The notes beneath the pieces are model-generated. The model was not told where the DNA came from. It was given only the letters and a program-made list of their open reading frames with translations, and did not search any database. A program made the translations under genes and the position numbers. Below are positions 28,808 to 37,338 of a stretch of DNA of 64,000 nt, piece after piece; positions within the stretch are counted from its first letter, which is position 1; the number at the start of each line of letters is the position of its first letter. Source of the stretch: Tritrichomonas musculus (Eukaryota > Parabasalia > Tritrichomonadida > Tritrichomonadidae); the NCBI GenBank assembly GCA_039105265.1, contig JAPFFF010000013.1:3472001-3536000 (forward strand), read 5' to 3'.

Positions 28808-31348
28808 ATGCTGAATCAATCTTCTTTCACATTTGACGCTGAAACGGAAAATGTCAGCGTGATTGATATGAACCTCAGCAAATTTCCTATTAGTCCCCCC
28901 TTAGAAAACAAAGTTAAGTACTTTTATTTACGGGGAAACAGGTTTATCTCTCTCCCAGAAAACATGAAAGAGATTATTTTTGTTGATTTATCGAATAATG
29001 GAATGGGTCCATTGCTACCAGATGATATTGCGAAGGCGTTATCATCATATCCGAAATTAAAGACTTTATGTTTTACCGATAATAAGTTAGAGAACTTACA
29101 AGATTTTTTCAAGAACGATAACATCGATTCATTTAATTTAGCGCAAAATCATTTTCATGAACTCCCAGAGCACTTTTTTGAGAATTTTCCGAAATTAGAA
29201 ACATTAACATTTGATTGCAATTTTTTAATTAATTTTCCACAACAAAAATCCGACTCAGTTATTACGCTTTCAATGCCATTAAACCGCATTGAATCAATAA
29301 GTTCTTCCGACATTTACTTCTCTCATCTCACGACTCTTGATTTATCAAAAAATCGTATCAAAACATTACCAAATAACTTCTCAAAAAGTTTCCCAAAATT
29401 AAGTTATTTAAATTTAAGCGATAATCTAATTTCTCAAATATCCGAAGACGATACAGATGACTCGGTATTCCCTCAAACTCTTCGAATTTTGGATCTTTCA
29501 AACAATTTCATTGAAAAGTTCTCAAATTCAATCACATCGATATCCAATCTACTCATTTTAAACATAATCAACAATAGAATTACATGTATTCCACAGTTAC
29601 AAGGCAAAATCAAAAAAATTAGAGCCTCGCGAAATCTAATCAGCAAGATTGAAAACCAAGAATTGAATCTAATCAAGCACTTCACGTTAGCACATAACGG
29701 TCTAACCGAATTTCCCTCAGAAATCAAGATGAAAGTTCTCGAGACTTTCAAAATTAGCTACAACCTAATAACCGAAATTCCAAAGGTCAATTATTTACCC
29801 AAGACGATCACAAGGTTTGACATCTCGTTTAACCAGATCAAGGAGGTGCCAAAGGAGATCTTTCAAAACTTGCCTAATCTGGAGATCTTCTCGGTGCAGT
29901 TCAACAAGATAGAGTCGATTCCGGCCGAGATTGAAAGCTGCAGGCGACTTCGCCAATTGAATGTGTCTTATAATCCTATCAAAAAGTTACCACAGCTACC
30001 TAAGTCGATAGAAACGATATCAGCGTCGAACTGCCAGCTTGACACACTTGACAACGTTTTCCAATTTCCTGAAAAAACCGCCGAAAACGATAGCCAGGCC
30101 ATTCAATTCAAGCTTCATCTTTCGCACGCTGACTTCAGCGGAAACAGCCTTCAATCTTTCCCAGATATTGAGAGCATTCAAATTTTGAATCTCTCTCAGA
30201 ATCGCCTCAAAAAGTTGCCGTGCTTAACCGGAAAAATTGAAATCTTGGACGTCTCAATGAACGAGCTCGATTCAATACCAGAGGCGATATCGAGTCCAAG
30301 GCTGATCGACCTCAATCTCTCGCACAACAGGCTGACGCAGTTCCCAAAGTTCGGAGAAGTTGGCAAGCTTCGTTACCTAGAACTGTCGAGTAATCCAATT
30401 GAAGGGATATTTGGCCTTACAGATCTACCGTCTCTTGAGCGAATTGACGTGTCAGACACGAAGATCACGATTGGCGAGAGCCACGAGCGTCTTCTCGAGC
30501 TCATCACATATAAAAGTGACTCAAAAATTTCCACTTTTTCAAAGAAACCGCCACAAATAAACTCACCACTTTTACAGAGGCCGATATACGTTAACCAGAC
30601 AAAGAACAAAAGCGGTTACTCAGAATTTCTTGGTCTCAGAAACGAGATGGAAGACTCAATCATCTTGCGAGACGACCTGAACTTGTACGGCGTTTTTGAC
30701 GGGCACTCTGGCCCAGACACCGCCAAGTTTGCCTCGATTCAATTGTGCGATCTTTTTGAGAAGGGCGATAAATGTAAACCATTCGATTATTTGGTCGTCA
30801 GTCAGTTCATATTATCATGCTTTGACCAGACAGAGGAAGCGCTCGAGAATCTCGAGTTGCCTGACGGTTCGACTCTCTGTTTGGCCTTCATTTGTGACGA
30901 TGATGATCGTCGCGTGATTGTAACGGCTCACCTCGGTGACACCCGTGCGCTGGTCGTCTGTTCTGACGGAAAAGCGCGCGAGTTAACAAAGGACCACAGA
31001 CCAACCGAACGTAGCGAATATGAGAGAATTCGCGACGATTTCGGTAATCTCTCAAAAGACAATAGAATTGACGGTGTCTTGGCGGTTTCAAGGTCAATTG
31101 GTGACTTAAGAATAAACGGTGTCGGAAGAGAGCCGGAATTGAATATGTTCGAAGTTGATGTGAGAAAAGACAGATTTTTGGTGATTGCTTGCGATGGCGT
31201 GTTCGACGTCCTCTCCAACGAATGCGTCGCTGCTATCGCTTCCGCTGCTTCGTCTCCAAAAGAGGCAGCGTTCAGCATCAGAAATGCAGCTTTCGCTTCG
31301 GCATCAACGGATAATATCTCAGTCATTGTTGTTGATCTAACAGTTTAA
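28808..31348 (+). CDS. Leucine-rich repeat protein with C-terminal PP2C phosphatase
   Basis: An 846-aa protein from the ATG at 28808 (MLNQSSFTFDAETENV), preferred over 28784 because of the initiator-like motif between them. Residues about 15-570 hold some twenty LRRs of 20-24 residues (for example LTTLDLSKNRIKTLPNNFSK). Residues about 598-846 form a PP2C (PPM) Ser/Thr phosphatase with all metal-site motifs: RNEMED, GVFDGHSG, HLGDTRA, VSRSIGD, ACDGVFDVLSN and STDNISV. It should therefore be an active Mg/Mn-dependent phosphatase, with the LRRs choosing substrate or site. The LRR-PP2C order recalls PHLPP and the LRR-PP2C segment of fungal adenylate cyclases, but there is no PH or cyclase domain. 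No signal peptide or membrane segment is seen. The phosphatase half is clearly less AT-rich than the LRR half. Confidence 0.95.
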   Translation: MLNQSSFTFDAETENVSVIDMNLSKFPISPPLENKVKYFYLRGNRFISLPENMKEIIFVDLSNNGMGPLLPDDIAKALSSYPKLKTLCFTDNKLENLQDFFKNDNIDSFNLAQNHFHELPEHFFENFPKLETLTFDCNFLINFPQQKSDSVITLSMPLNRIESISSSDIYFSHLTTLDLSKNRIKTLPNNFSKSFPKLSYLNLSDNLISQISEDDTDDSVFPQTLRILDLSNNFIEKFSNSITSISNLLILNIINNRITCIPQLQGKIKKIRASRNLISKIENQELNLIKHFTLAHNGLTEFPSEIKMKVLETFKISYNLITEIPKVNYLPKTITRFDISFNQIKEVPKEIFQNLPNLEIFSVQFNKIESIPAEIESCRRLRQLNVSYNPIKKLPQLPKSIETISASNCQLDTLDNVFQFPEKTAENDSQAIQFKLHLSHADFSGNSLQSFPDIESIQILNLSQNRLKKLPCLTGKIEILDVSMNELDSIPEAISSPRLIDLNLSHNRLTQFPKFGEVGKLRYLELSSNPIEGIFGLTDLPSLERIDVSDTKITIGESHERLLELITYKSDSKISTFSKKPPQINSPLLQRPIYVNQTKNKSGYSEFLGLRNEMEDSIILRDDLNLYGVFDGHSGPDTAKFASIQLCDLFEKGDKCKPFDYLVVSQFILSCFDQTEEALENLELPDGSTLCLAFICDDDDRRVIVTAHLGDTRALVVCSDGKARELTKDHRPTERSEYERIRDDFGNLSKDNRIDGVLAVSRSIGDLRINGVGREPELNMFEVDVRKDRFLVIACDGVFDVLSNECVAAIASAASSPKEAAFSIRNAAFASASTDNISVIVVDLTV

Positions 31349-31558
31349 TAAACGAATAATGATTATTTTTATTATTATTGATTTTTTCTGAAGAGATGCA
31401 AACTTTTTGAATATTCAAAAATCGATTCATTATTAAAACAGCTTCATCAGAGCAATCGTCTTTATGTCCTAACGCTTTTTCTGAGATTTTTTTTTTTTAT
31501 TTTTTTGGTCAACAATCACAGATAATGAATAATCATCGATTATGAAGATTTGCTGTTG

Positions 31559-31696
31559 ATGATTCTTCTTATTCTCTGATTGTTCATCACATGTCATTTT
31601 ATATTATTAATAAAGAAAAATAGAAAATGATGAACTGTAAATGATGAAGAAATACAAATGAAAAAAAAAAAAAAATCAGAGGATAAGAAGAATCAT
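31559..31696. repeat. Inverted repeat between convergent genes
   Basis: ATGATTCTTCTTATTCTCTGAT (22 nt counted, positions 31559-31580) pairs with 31675-31696 with one mismatch that would be a G-U pair in one RNA strand. A second inner pair, GTTCATCA (31582-31589) with TGATGAAC (31628-31635), is nested. It lies between the ends of the convergent LRR-PP2C and 88-aa genes and could form a 3' UTR hairpin in either transcript. Confidence 0.8.
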
Positions 31697-31732
31697 TTCC
31701 CCAGAAGTTTACATGAAGTTTTTATTTAGAAA

Positions 31733-31999
31733 TTATTTTTCCCATTTATTTCGTCTCTTCAAATCTCGAACTGCATTATCATATCCCTTTTGGCATATAA
31801 GTCCTTCCTGATAGGCAACTACTACATTAGCTTGCTCCCATGTAGCTTTAGGATTCTTCCTCATATATTCATTTATTTCTTCTCTCAAAGAGCCGGTTGT
31901 TAGACCAGCATTGACAGCATCACCAATTGCATCAGGTTCCAAATAATCTTCTTGAATCATTTCCCCCATTGATCTTAGGAACTCTTTTATTGCCTCCAT
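31733..31999 (-). CDS. Small helical protein, 88 aa, unknown
   Basis: I do not recognise a family. It is soluble, charged and predicted helical: an acidic N-terminal half (MEAIKEFLRSMGEMIQEDYL), a middle turn (AGLTTGS), and a basic C-terminal half with ATWEQANVVVAYQEG and a KRRNKWEK end. The start is well supported by TCACA and TCACT initiator-like motifs about 11-16 nt upstream, and the composition is richer in Ala and Gly than random AT-rich frames. It is convergent with the LRR-PP2C gene, sharing a 380-nt intergenic region with an inverted repeat. A small binding protein or a fragment of a larger helical family are both possible. Confidence 0.65.
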   Translation of the reverse strand: MEAIKEFLRSMGEMIQEDYLEPDAIGDAVNAGLTTGSLREEINEYMRKNPKATWEQANVVVAYQEGLICQKGYDNAVRDLKRRNKWEK

Positions 32000-32007
32000 A
32001 TTAATAA

Positions 32008-32017
32008 TGTGAAGTGA
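32008..32017 (-). promoter_or_regulatory. Initiator-like elements (TCACT, TCACA) of the 88-aa gene
   Basis: Two abutting TCAYW matches on the minus strand. The nearer one, TCACA, gives an 11-nt leader. Confidence 0.45.
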
Positions 32018-32452
32018 CTAATAAAATTTTGAATTTTTTTTCAAATTTTCCATTCTTTTGTTTCAAATGGAAAATTTGAAAAAATTTTTGTTTGAGACAT
32101 AAAAGCTTTGATGTATTCCTATCTCACTCGTAAAACTTTCAGTTTTTTTTTAAAGAATTCTGAAAATACCTAAAAATTCTCATGGATATATCGATATTTA
32201 ATAAGGGCATTCAATTTTAGATTATTCTAAGAAAAAATTCTATAAGTTCACTCAAATTTATGTTTTGGGAAATTCATTAAATTGAAAATTTCAAGATGGA
32301 AAATTTATAAAAAATGATCAGTAACAGTCTATTCGGGATTATAAAGGAAAAATCTAATATGACAACGGAAAAGTTCTATATGATTACAATTGGAAGTCTA
32401 TAATATAGAACCTTAATAAACCGAAATTTTAATAAACGGTCACCATCTTTTT
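32018..32452. other. Divergent intergenic region
   Basis: It separates the start of the minus-strand 88-aa gene from the start of the plus-strand BTB-like/F5-8C gene, so it should hold both promoters. AT-rich; a partly palindromic block near 32035-32090 (TCAAATTTTCCATT / AATGGAAAATTTGA) is the only structure seen. Confidence 0.55.
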
Positions 32453-32457
32453 TCATT
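32453..32457 (+). promoter_or_regulatory. Initiator-like TCATT abutting the ATG
   Basis: It matches TCAYW with a leader of only 3 nt. An alternative TCACC lies about 14 nt further up but fits the consensus less well. Confidence 0.3.
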
Positions 32458-33810
32458 ATGACAAATTTCTCACTAGATCTGAGTAACTTTAAAAAAATAC
32501 CTCTTGAAAGATTCGAACACAATTTTACATTCATTGTTGATAATAAACAATACACAGTAAATAGATTCTTGGCTGACCTCTTATCACCAACTATCACAAG
32601 TTACCATTATCAAGATGAATCGATTGATACATTCACAATAACAACTGTTGATAAATTTGATAAATCAGAAACCGCTTTTATATCTAAAGAAGATTACTTT
32701 GAAAGTTTTCTTAATCTTTATAAGCATGAAGAAATTCAAATTAATCAAGCCCAAATCAAATATTACAGCGAATATTTTCTTCAGCTTGGCAATATTCCAG
32801 AATATCTTAAACTTCAAGACAAACTTTCAGATGAAATTACAACCGACAATGTTATTGACCATTTATTAAATATTTCTTCAATATTGAAACAGAACAACCT
32901 ATCCTATTCAATCCAAAATTGTCAAATAAGCAAGCTCGTGAAATATTGTTCAGAACAATTTTACGCACTTGATAAAGAGAAAATCATTCATCTCGACATT
33001 GACATTCTTTCAGAAATTCTCTGTCAAGATGAACTGAAGATTGAAGATGAAGACACTCTTCTTCGATTTATTCTTGAAATTTACGAGAAAGACAAACAAT
33101 ATGCACCACTTTTTGAGTACATTTATTTTGAGAATGTCAAAGAAGAAACACTGTCAGAATTTTTCAAAGAATTTGACATTGAATTTCTGACGAAGGGCAC
33201 GTGGTCATCTATTTTCTATCGTCTCATTCAAACCGATAAACGTCCATTGAAAAATGATAGATACGAAAAGCATCCTAAAGTGAAAATAATCACGAAAGAA
33301 AAGAACAACGACTTCCGATGCATCATGCGCTACCTGAGTGAAGAGTGTGGTGGCAACATCCACGACAAGGGAGTTGTCGAAATCACATCAAGCCCATGCC
33401 AAATTAGTCCAAAGTGTCTTGTTGATTACGATAATAACAACTTTTATGCATCGAATAGCCAAGAGAACGTTTACGTTTGCTTTGATTTCAAAGACAAACA
33501 AGTCCAGCTGACAAGCTACTCAATACAATCTCTTCGCCGTGGATGGGGAAATGTTCACTTGCGGAACTGGGTTGTTGAAGCCTCAAATGACAAATCCAAC
33601 TGGGACAAAATTGACGAGCACACAGATGACTCCACATTGAATGGATATGACAGAAAGGCAATATTTGACACTAAGCAAACAGACATGTTTTATCGTTACA
33701 TCCAAATCAGGCAGACTGGAATCAGCTGGAATAACAATTATTATACATACTTTCCATATCTTGAGCTCTTTGGCAAACTAAAGATTAATGAAACAGAGGA
33801 AGTAAAATAA
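32458..33810 (+). CDS. BTB-like N-terminal module plus F5/8 type C domain protein
   Basis: A 450-aa protein. Residues about 20-130 look like the trichomonad BTB-like module (FEHNFTFIVDNKQYTVNRF, then LADLLSPTITSYH), followed by a helical BACK-like region (DEDTLLRFILEIYEK). Residues about 295-445 form an F5/8C discoidin-like domain with the canonical order: CLVDYDNNNFYASNSQ, VCFDFKDKQVQLTSYSIQS, GWGNVHLRNWVVEASNDKS and a closing YLELFGKL. There is no signal peptide, so it is probably cytosolic. The family is known to be large in trichomonads; a role as a scaffold recognising glycan- or lipid-like ligands, or as a ubiquitin-ligase adaptor through BTB, is inference. The broken paralog at 49.4 kb shares this layout. 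The F5/8C part is less AT-rich than the N terminus. Confidence 0.9.
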   Translation: MTNFSLDLSNFKKIPLERFEHNFTFIVDNKQYTVNRFLADLLSPTITSYHYQDESIDTFTITTVDKFDKSETAFISKEDYFESFLNLYKHEEIQINQAQIKYYSEYFLQLGNIPEYLKLQDKLSDEITTDNVIDHLLNISSILKQNNLSYSIQNCQISKLVKYCSEQFYALDKEKIIHLDIDILSEILCQDELKIEDEDTLLRFILEIYEKDKQYAPLFEYIYFENVKEETLSEFFKEFDIEFLTKGTWSSIFYRLIQTDKRPLKNDRYEKHPKVKIITKEKNNDFRCIMRYLSEECGGNIHDKGVVEITSSPCQISPKCLVDYDNNNFYASNSQENVYVCFDFKDKQVQLTSYSIQSLRRGWGNVHLRNWVVEASNDKSNWDKIDEHTDDSTLNGYDRKAIFDTKQTDMFYRYIQIRQTGISWNNNYYTYFPYLELFGKLKINETEEVK

Positions 33811-34509
33811 ATGAATCGCTTATTCACAACATAATCATTTACCATTTTATTAGCAATAAATAAATTGATGACTTTAAAATCGCATTTCAATATTAAAAAT
33901 AACAACCTTGGACAAATACCATATTCATTTGATGATTTTAATGAATTATATAATTCACATCTACTCTTTTTTTTAATGAAATAAAAATATCATATATTTC
34001 ATAATTGGTTTCATTGAAATGATGAAAATTTAATATAAATATAAAAAGAATTCTAAGAACTGTATATAATAGTAGTTTTGCAATAAAAATGAATATTATT
34101 ATTAAGAGGAAAGGATTATTTGCGGGCACAAGTTCTTACAATTTGTGATATTGTTAATATCCAAATCACAGCTTTTATTTTGTATTTTCACATAGAAAAT
34201 CGATGTTTTATTTAAAGCCATTGATTTATTATCTGTTTAACAAATTTATTAATCTTAAATTTTAAATAAAACTGTAAAACCAATTAACTCAAAATTTCAA
34301 ATATTCTTTCAATTTACCCAAAATTGAAAGAATTATTTGTTATCAAAAAAATTTTTGATAGGGTTCAAGAATAATTATAAAATGCTCAATACATCAATTT
34401 TATCTCTCCATGTCATGTCCCTATATTCAGCATCCCCATTATTTATTTTGCATAATCAATATAATTGAATTCAAGATCGTTGATTTCAAATTCTCATTTT
34501 CAATATACT
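33811..34509. other. Intergenic, no gene seen
   Basis: AT-rich. Short open frames here do not resemble known proteins. The right end may contain unrecognisable 5' parts of the following pseudogene. Confidence 0.5.
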
Positions 34510-36632
34510 TTTTCCAATATTTTTATTTCATGCACAACCAAGCACGATAATCCTGTGCGACTCAATTGAGTACTCCACTAAGATTTGAGTCAGATGTAGA
34601 TTGTGGTATTAACTCAAATAAATCAGAAATTATTCCTCCTACAATCAGTGATATGTATTTTAATTTATCACTTTTTAACTCAAGTTTGTATGATAAAAGA
34701 CCATATTTTTATTCAGAATGTGGAAACAATTGTTTTTTGTACATTTGATTCTTGCATAAGTACATTAAAATGTGGCGGATCATTAGGTGTGATACAAGAT
34801 TGTCATGATTTCATTCATCGTTCAGATTTTATTAATAGTTCAACAAGCACAAAATATGGGGGAGCAATTTATGTCTGCTCTAAAGAAGGTGATTTAACTC
34901 TTGATGATAACAATAATACAGAATTGGAGCAATTAAATGTTCAATATTGCTGTTTTTCAGGCTGTTTTGGTAACAGGGCAGATACGTTATATGGTGCAGC
35001 TCTATTTACATCAGCGAAAAACACAATTCTTCTTTACACAGCAGCAGTGAATTGTCCTCCAATAGACAAGAGCCGAGTTCATGGTGCGCAGTTTTACATG
35101 CGGGCACAAATCATCAGATCAAACAATGTCAACATAACTGGAGGCAAATCCAAATATTGTGCTGGAATTGAGTAAAGATTTGCAACCCTATGATACTTCA
35201 AATTCCAGACGATAAGAGACATATCAGAGTGCATGTTTGCCACGTCATTAACAAGCGTCAACATAAATGGTTTATCTTTGACAACGTGCAACTACGATAA
35301 CATAACACTTAAAACAAGTGCTGTAGAAAATGACTGCAATTTATATGCAGGACTGATTCACATAAGATTCAATGACATTTACATTGATAATTTCTGTTTC
35401 ACAAATATAAATGATCAAACACCACTGAGAAATGCTAGAGTTGTTTCCAGAGGAACAATTTGGATACCGTTCGGAAATGGTCCAAATCCTCCTTATTATA
35501 ATTGGGAACAGAACATTGCTATCCACTATTTTTATTGTTTTGGTGACAGTTCTGTTGATAATAAGATTGGCAATATTAATGCAAATAACACTCTGAATCC
35601 GAATGAGCAAATGTTATTCGGTAACGTTTCAATTTTGAGCAATGAGATTACAAATGAAATCTCTCAGGTTAACCTGAGCAAATGTGAAGGTAATGTAGAA
35701 CCACCTCGTGATTACATCAAAGAGTTGTTTGCCAAATTGGTGAAGGAGCAGCATCGATTACATGCAAAGTTGTTGATGAGCGAACAGATGAAGAGATGTG
35801 CAAGAAAGCGCTAAAAGCAGAAGAAGGGAAAACGGCATTCAAAAACGTTCAAAACATTTACAAAGAATTCGAAGTCCTTCAACGAATGTCGCATCCAAGC
35901 ATCTGCAAGTGCATCGGCATGAACACGCAAGAAAAGATCAACAACAAAACAGCTGATCAATTTGATGAAGGTGAAATCAAGATCAAAAATCATCGCAAAT
36001 CAACGACGTCAAAAGCAGGAGCACAAAAGACAACGATAGCTATTTTTCTTAAGTATCATCCGATGAATCTTCGTGAATGTCTTGAAGACAACATATTGAA
36101 CAACACGCTGAAAGCTAAGCTGTCGGTTGAAGTTGCTTTTGGCATGCTTCACATCCACGAGAACGGAATGATTCACAGAGATTTGAAGCTCGAAAATGTC
36201 ATGGTGAATTATATGACTTTGGACTGGCCCATGTCGACGAGATGAAGAGCGCAATGACATCGGTGTCAAAAGGCATCGGAACGCTCGCTTGCATGTCGCC
36301 TGAGATGCAAAATGAAGAAGAATACGATAAAAAGACGGACGTTTACTCATTCGGAGTTCTTCTTTATGTTCTTCATGCGTCGATTCCCAAAGAGGAGCAT
36401 GAAAGAGAAGATGAACAATAAGCCTCCAATCTTTCCAGAACCGTCTGAATCAATTTCAGCATTCAGCATTGAACTGATCAAGAACTCATTCAAAATGGCA
36501 GATGGAATTGATTCAGAGCTCGTACTTCGCCGTTACAAATCATTAATTCGCTTCCATTCTTTAAATAACCGAAATAAATTTGCTCCTGTTAAAAGACCAG
36601 CAAAGAAGCCGCCTATCAAAAAACCTATTTAA
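34510..36632 (+). pseudogene. Broken surface beta-helix-like / protein kinase gene
   Basis: A chain of open pieces in different frames reads as one degraded gene. The first part is Cys- and Asn-rich with Pmp-like strands (CISTLKCGG, KYGGAIYVCSKEGD, YGAALFTSAKN), suggestive of a surface beta-helix ectodomain. From about 35730 it becomes a kinase: an N lobe with GAASITCKVVDERTDEE, a helix with IYKEFEVLQRMSHPSI, the loop IHRDLKLENVMVN, DFGLAHVDE, a GTLACMSPE segment and KKTDVYSFGVLLYV. At least four frame changes separate these pieces, so no single product can be made. No transmembrane helix lies between ectodomain and kinase, so the two halves may come from different genes joined by deletion. 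The end has a Pro/Lys tail (RPAKKPPIKKPI) like that of the kinase pseudogene at 58.8 kb. Confidence 0.75.
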
Positions 36633-37149
36633 TCTCGATATTTATTCTATTTTCATAAATTTCTCTTGTATATATGATTCATCATCGAAAAATTTTAGAA
36701 TGTATAAAAATAAAGATATAAAAAAGAAATTTATCTTTTGCTTGAGGTTCTCCTTCCCAAAAAAAATGTAAATCATTCAATATTGAAATAACTCATAGAA
36801 TAAATAATTCAATAGAGCATTTTTCAGAAAAAGTTTTGGTGAAAAATAAAAAATATGGCCTCAACGATTAAATCTTATTTCATTCAAAATTGTACTGATT
36901 TTTTAATTCTATGATTTCTATCTGTAAAAAAACAAAATCGATAAGATTCCATATAAATATTTTTATTCTATCATTTGAAATATATATCTATATAAATTTT
37001 ATATTTTAATTCATTTTTAAAAACGATAATAATGAATATTTTATTGGTGAAATCTCATTGAATTTAATCTTTTGAATTTGAAAGGAGAACCTTGAAGTTA
37101 TAAAAAATAGTAAACATTAAAAATATTTGTATTGATAGATAGTACATTT
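36633..37149. other. Intergenic, AT-rich, no gene seen
   Basis: Region between the kinase pseudogene and the 3' end of the minus-strand Sel1 kinase. No RNA or ORF is supported. Confidence 0.55.
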
Positions 37150-37338
37150 TAGTAAGCTTACTATTACTATTTTACTTTTTTTATTTTATCGTTTTAAAAT
37201 AAAATAAAATACAATTAGAAAAAAATAAACCATTCAATTTAAAAAAAGAAAAAAAAAAAAGAAGCAAATTAATATTATTATTTTAGAAAAAAAAACGATA
37301 AAATAAAAAAATGTAAAATAATAATAATAAGCTTATTA
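37150..37338. repeat. 46-47 bp inverted repeat reaching into a stop codon
   Basis: The left arm 37150-37195 (starting TAGTAAGCTTACTATTAC, ending TATTTTATCGTTTT) is complementary to 37292-37338 with about five differences and a 1-nt gap. The right arm includes the TAA stop (37336-37338) of the Sel1 kinase gene. The transcript's 3' UTR would fold back over about 90 nt. It could be a small hairpin element that supplies the gene's 3' end. Confidence 0.8.
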
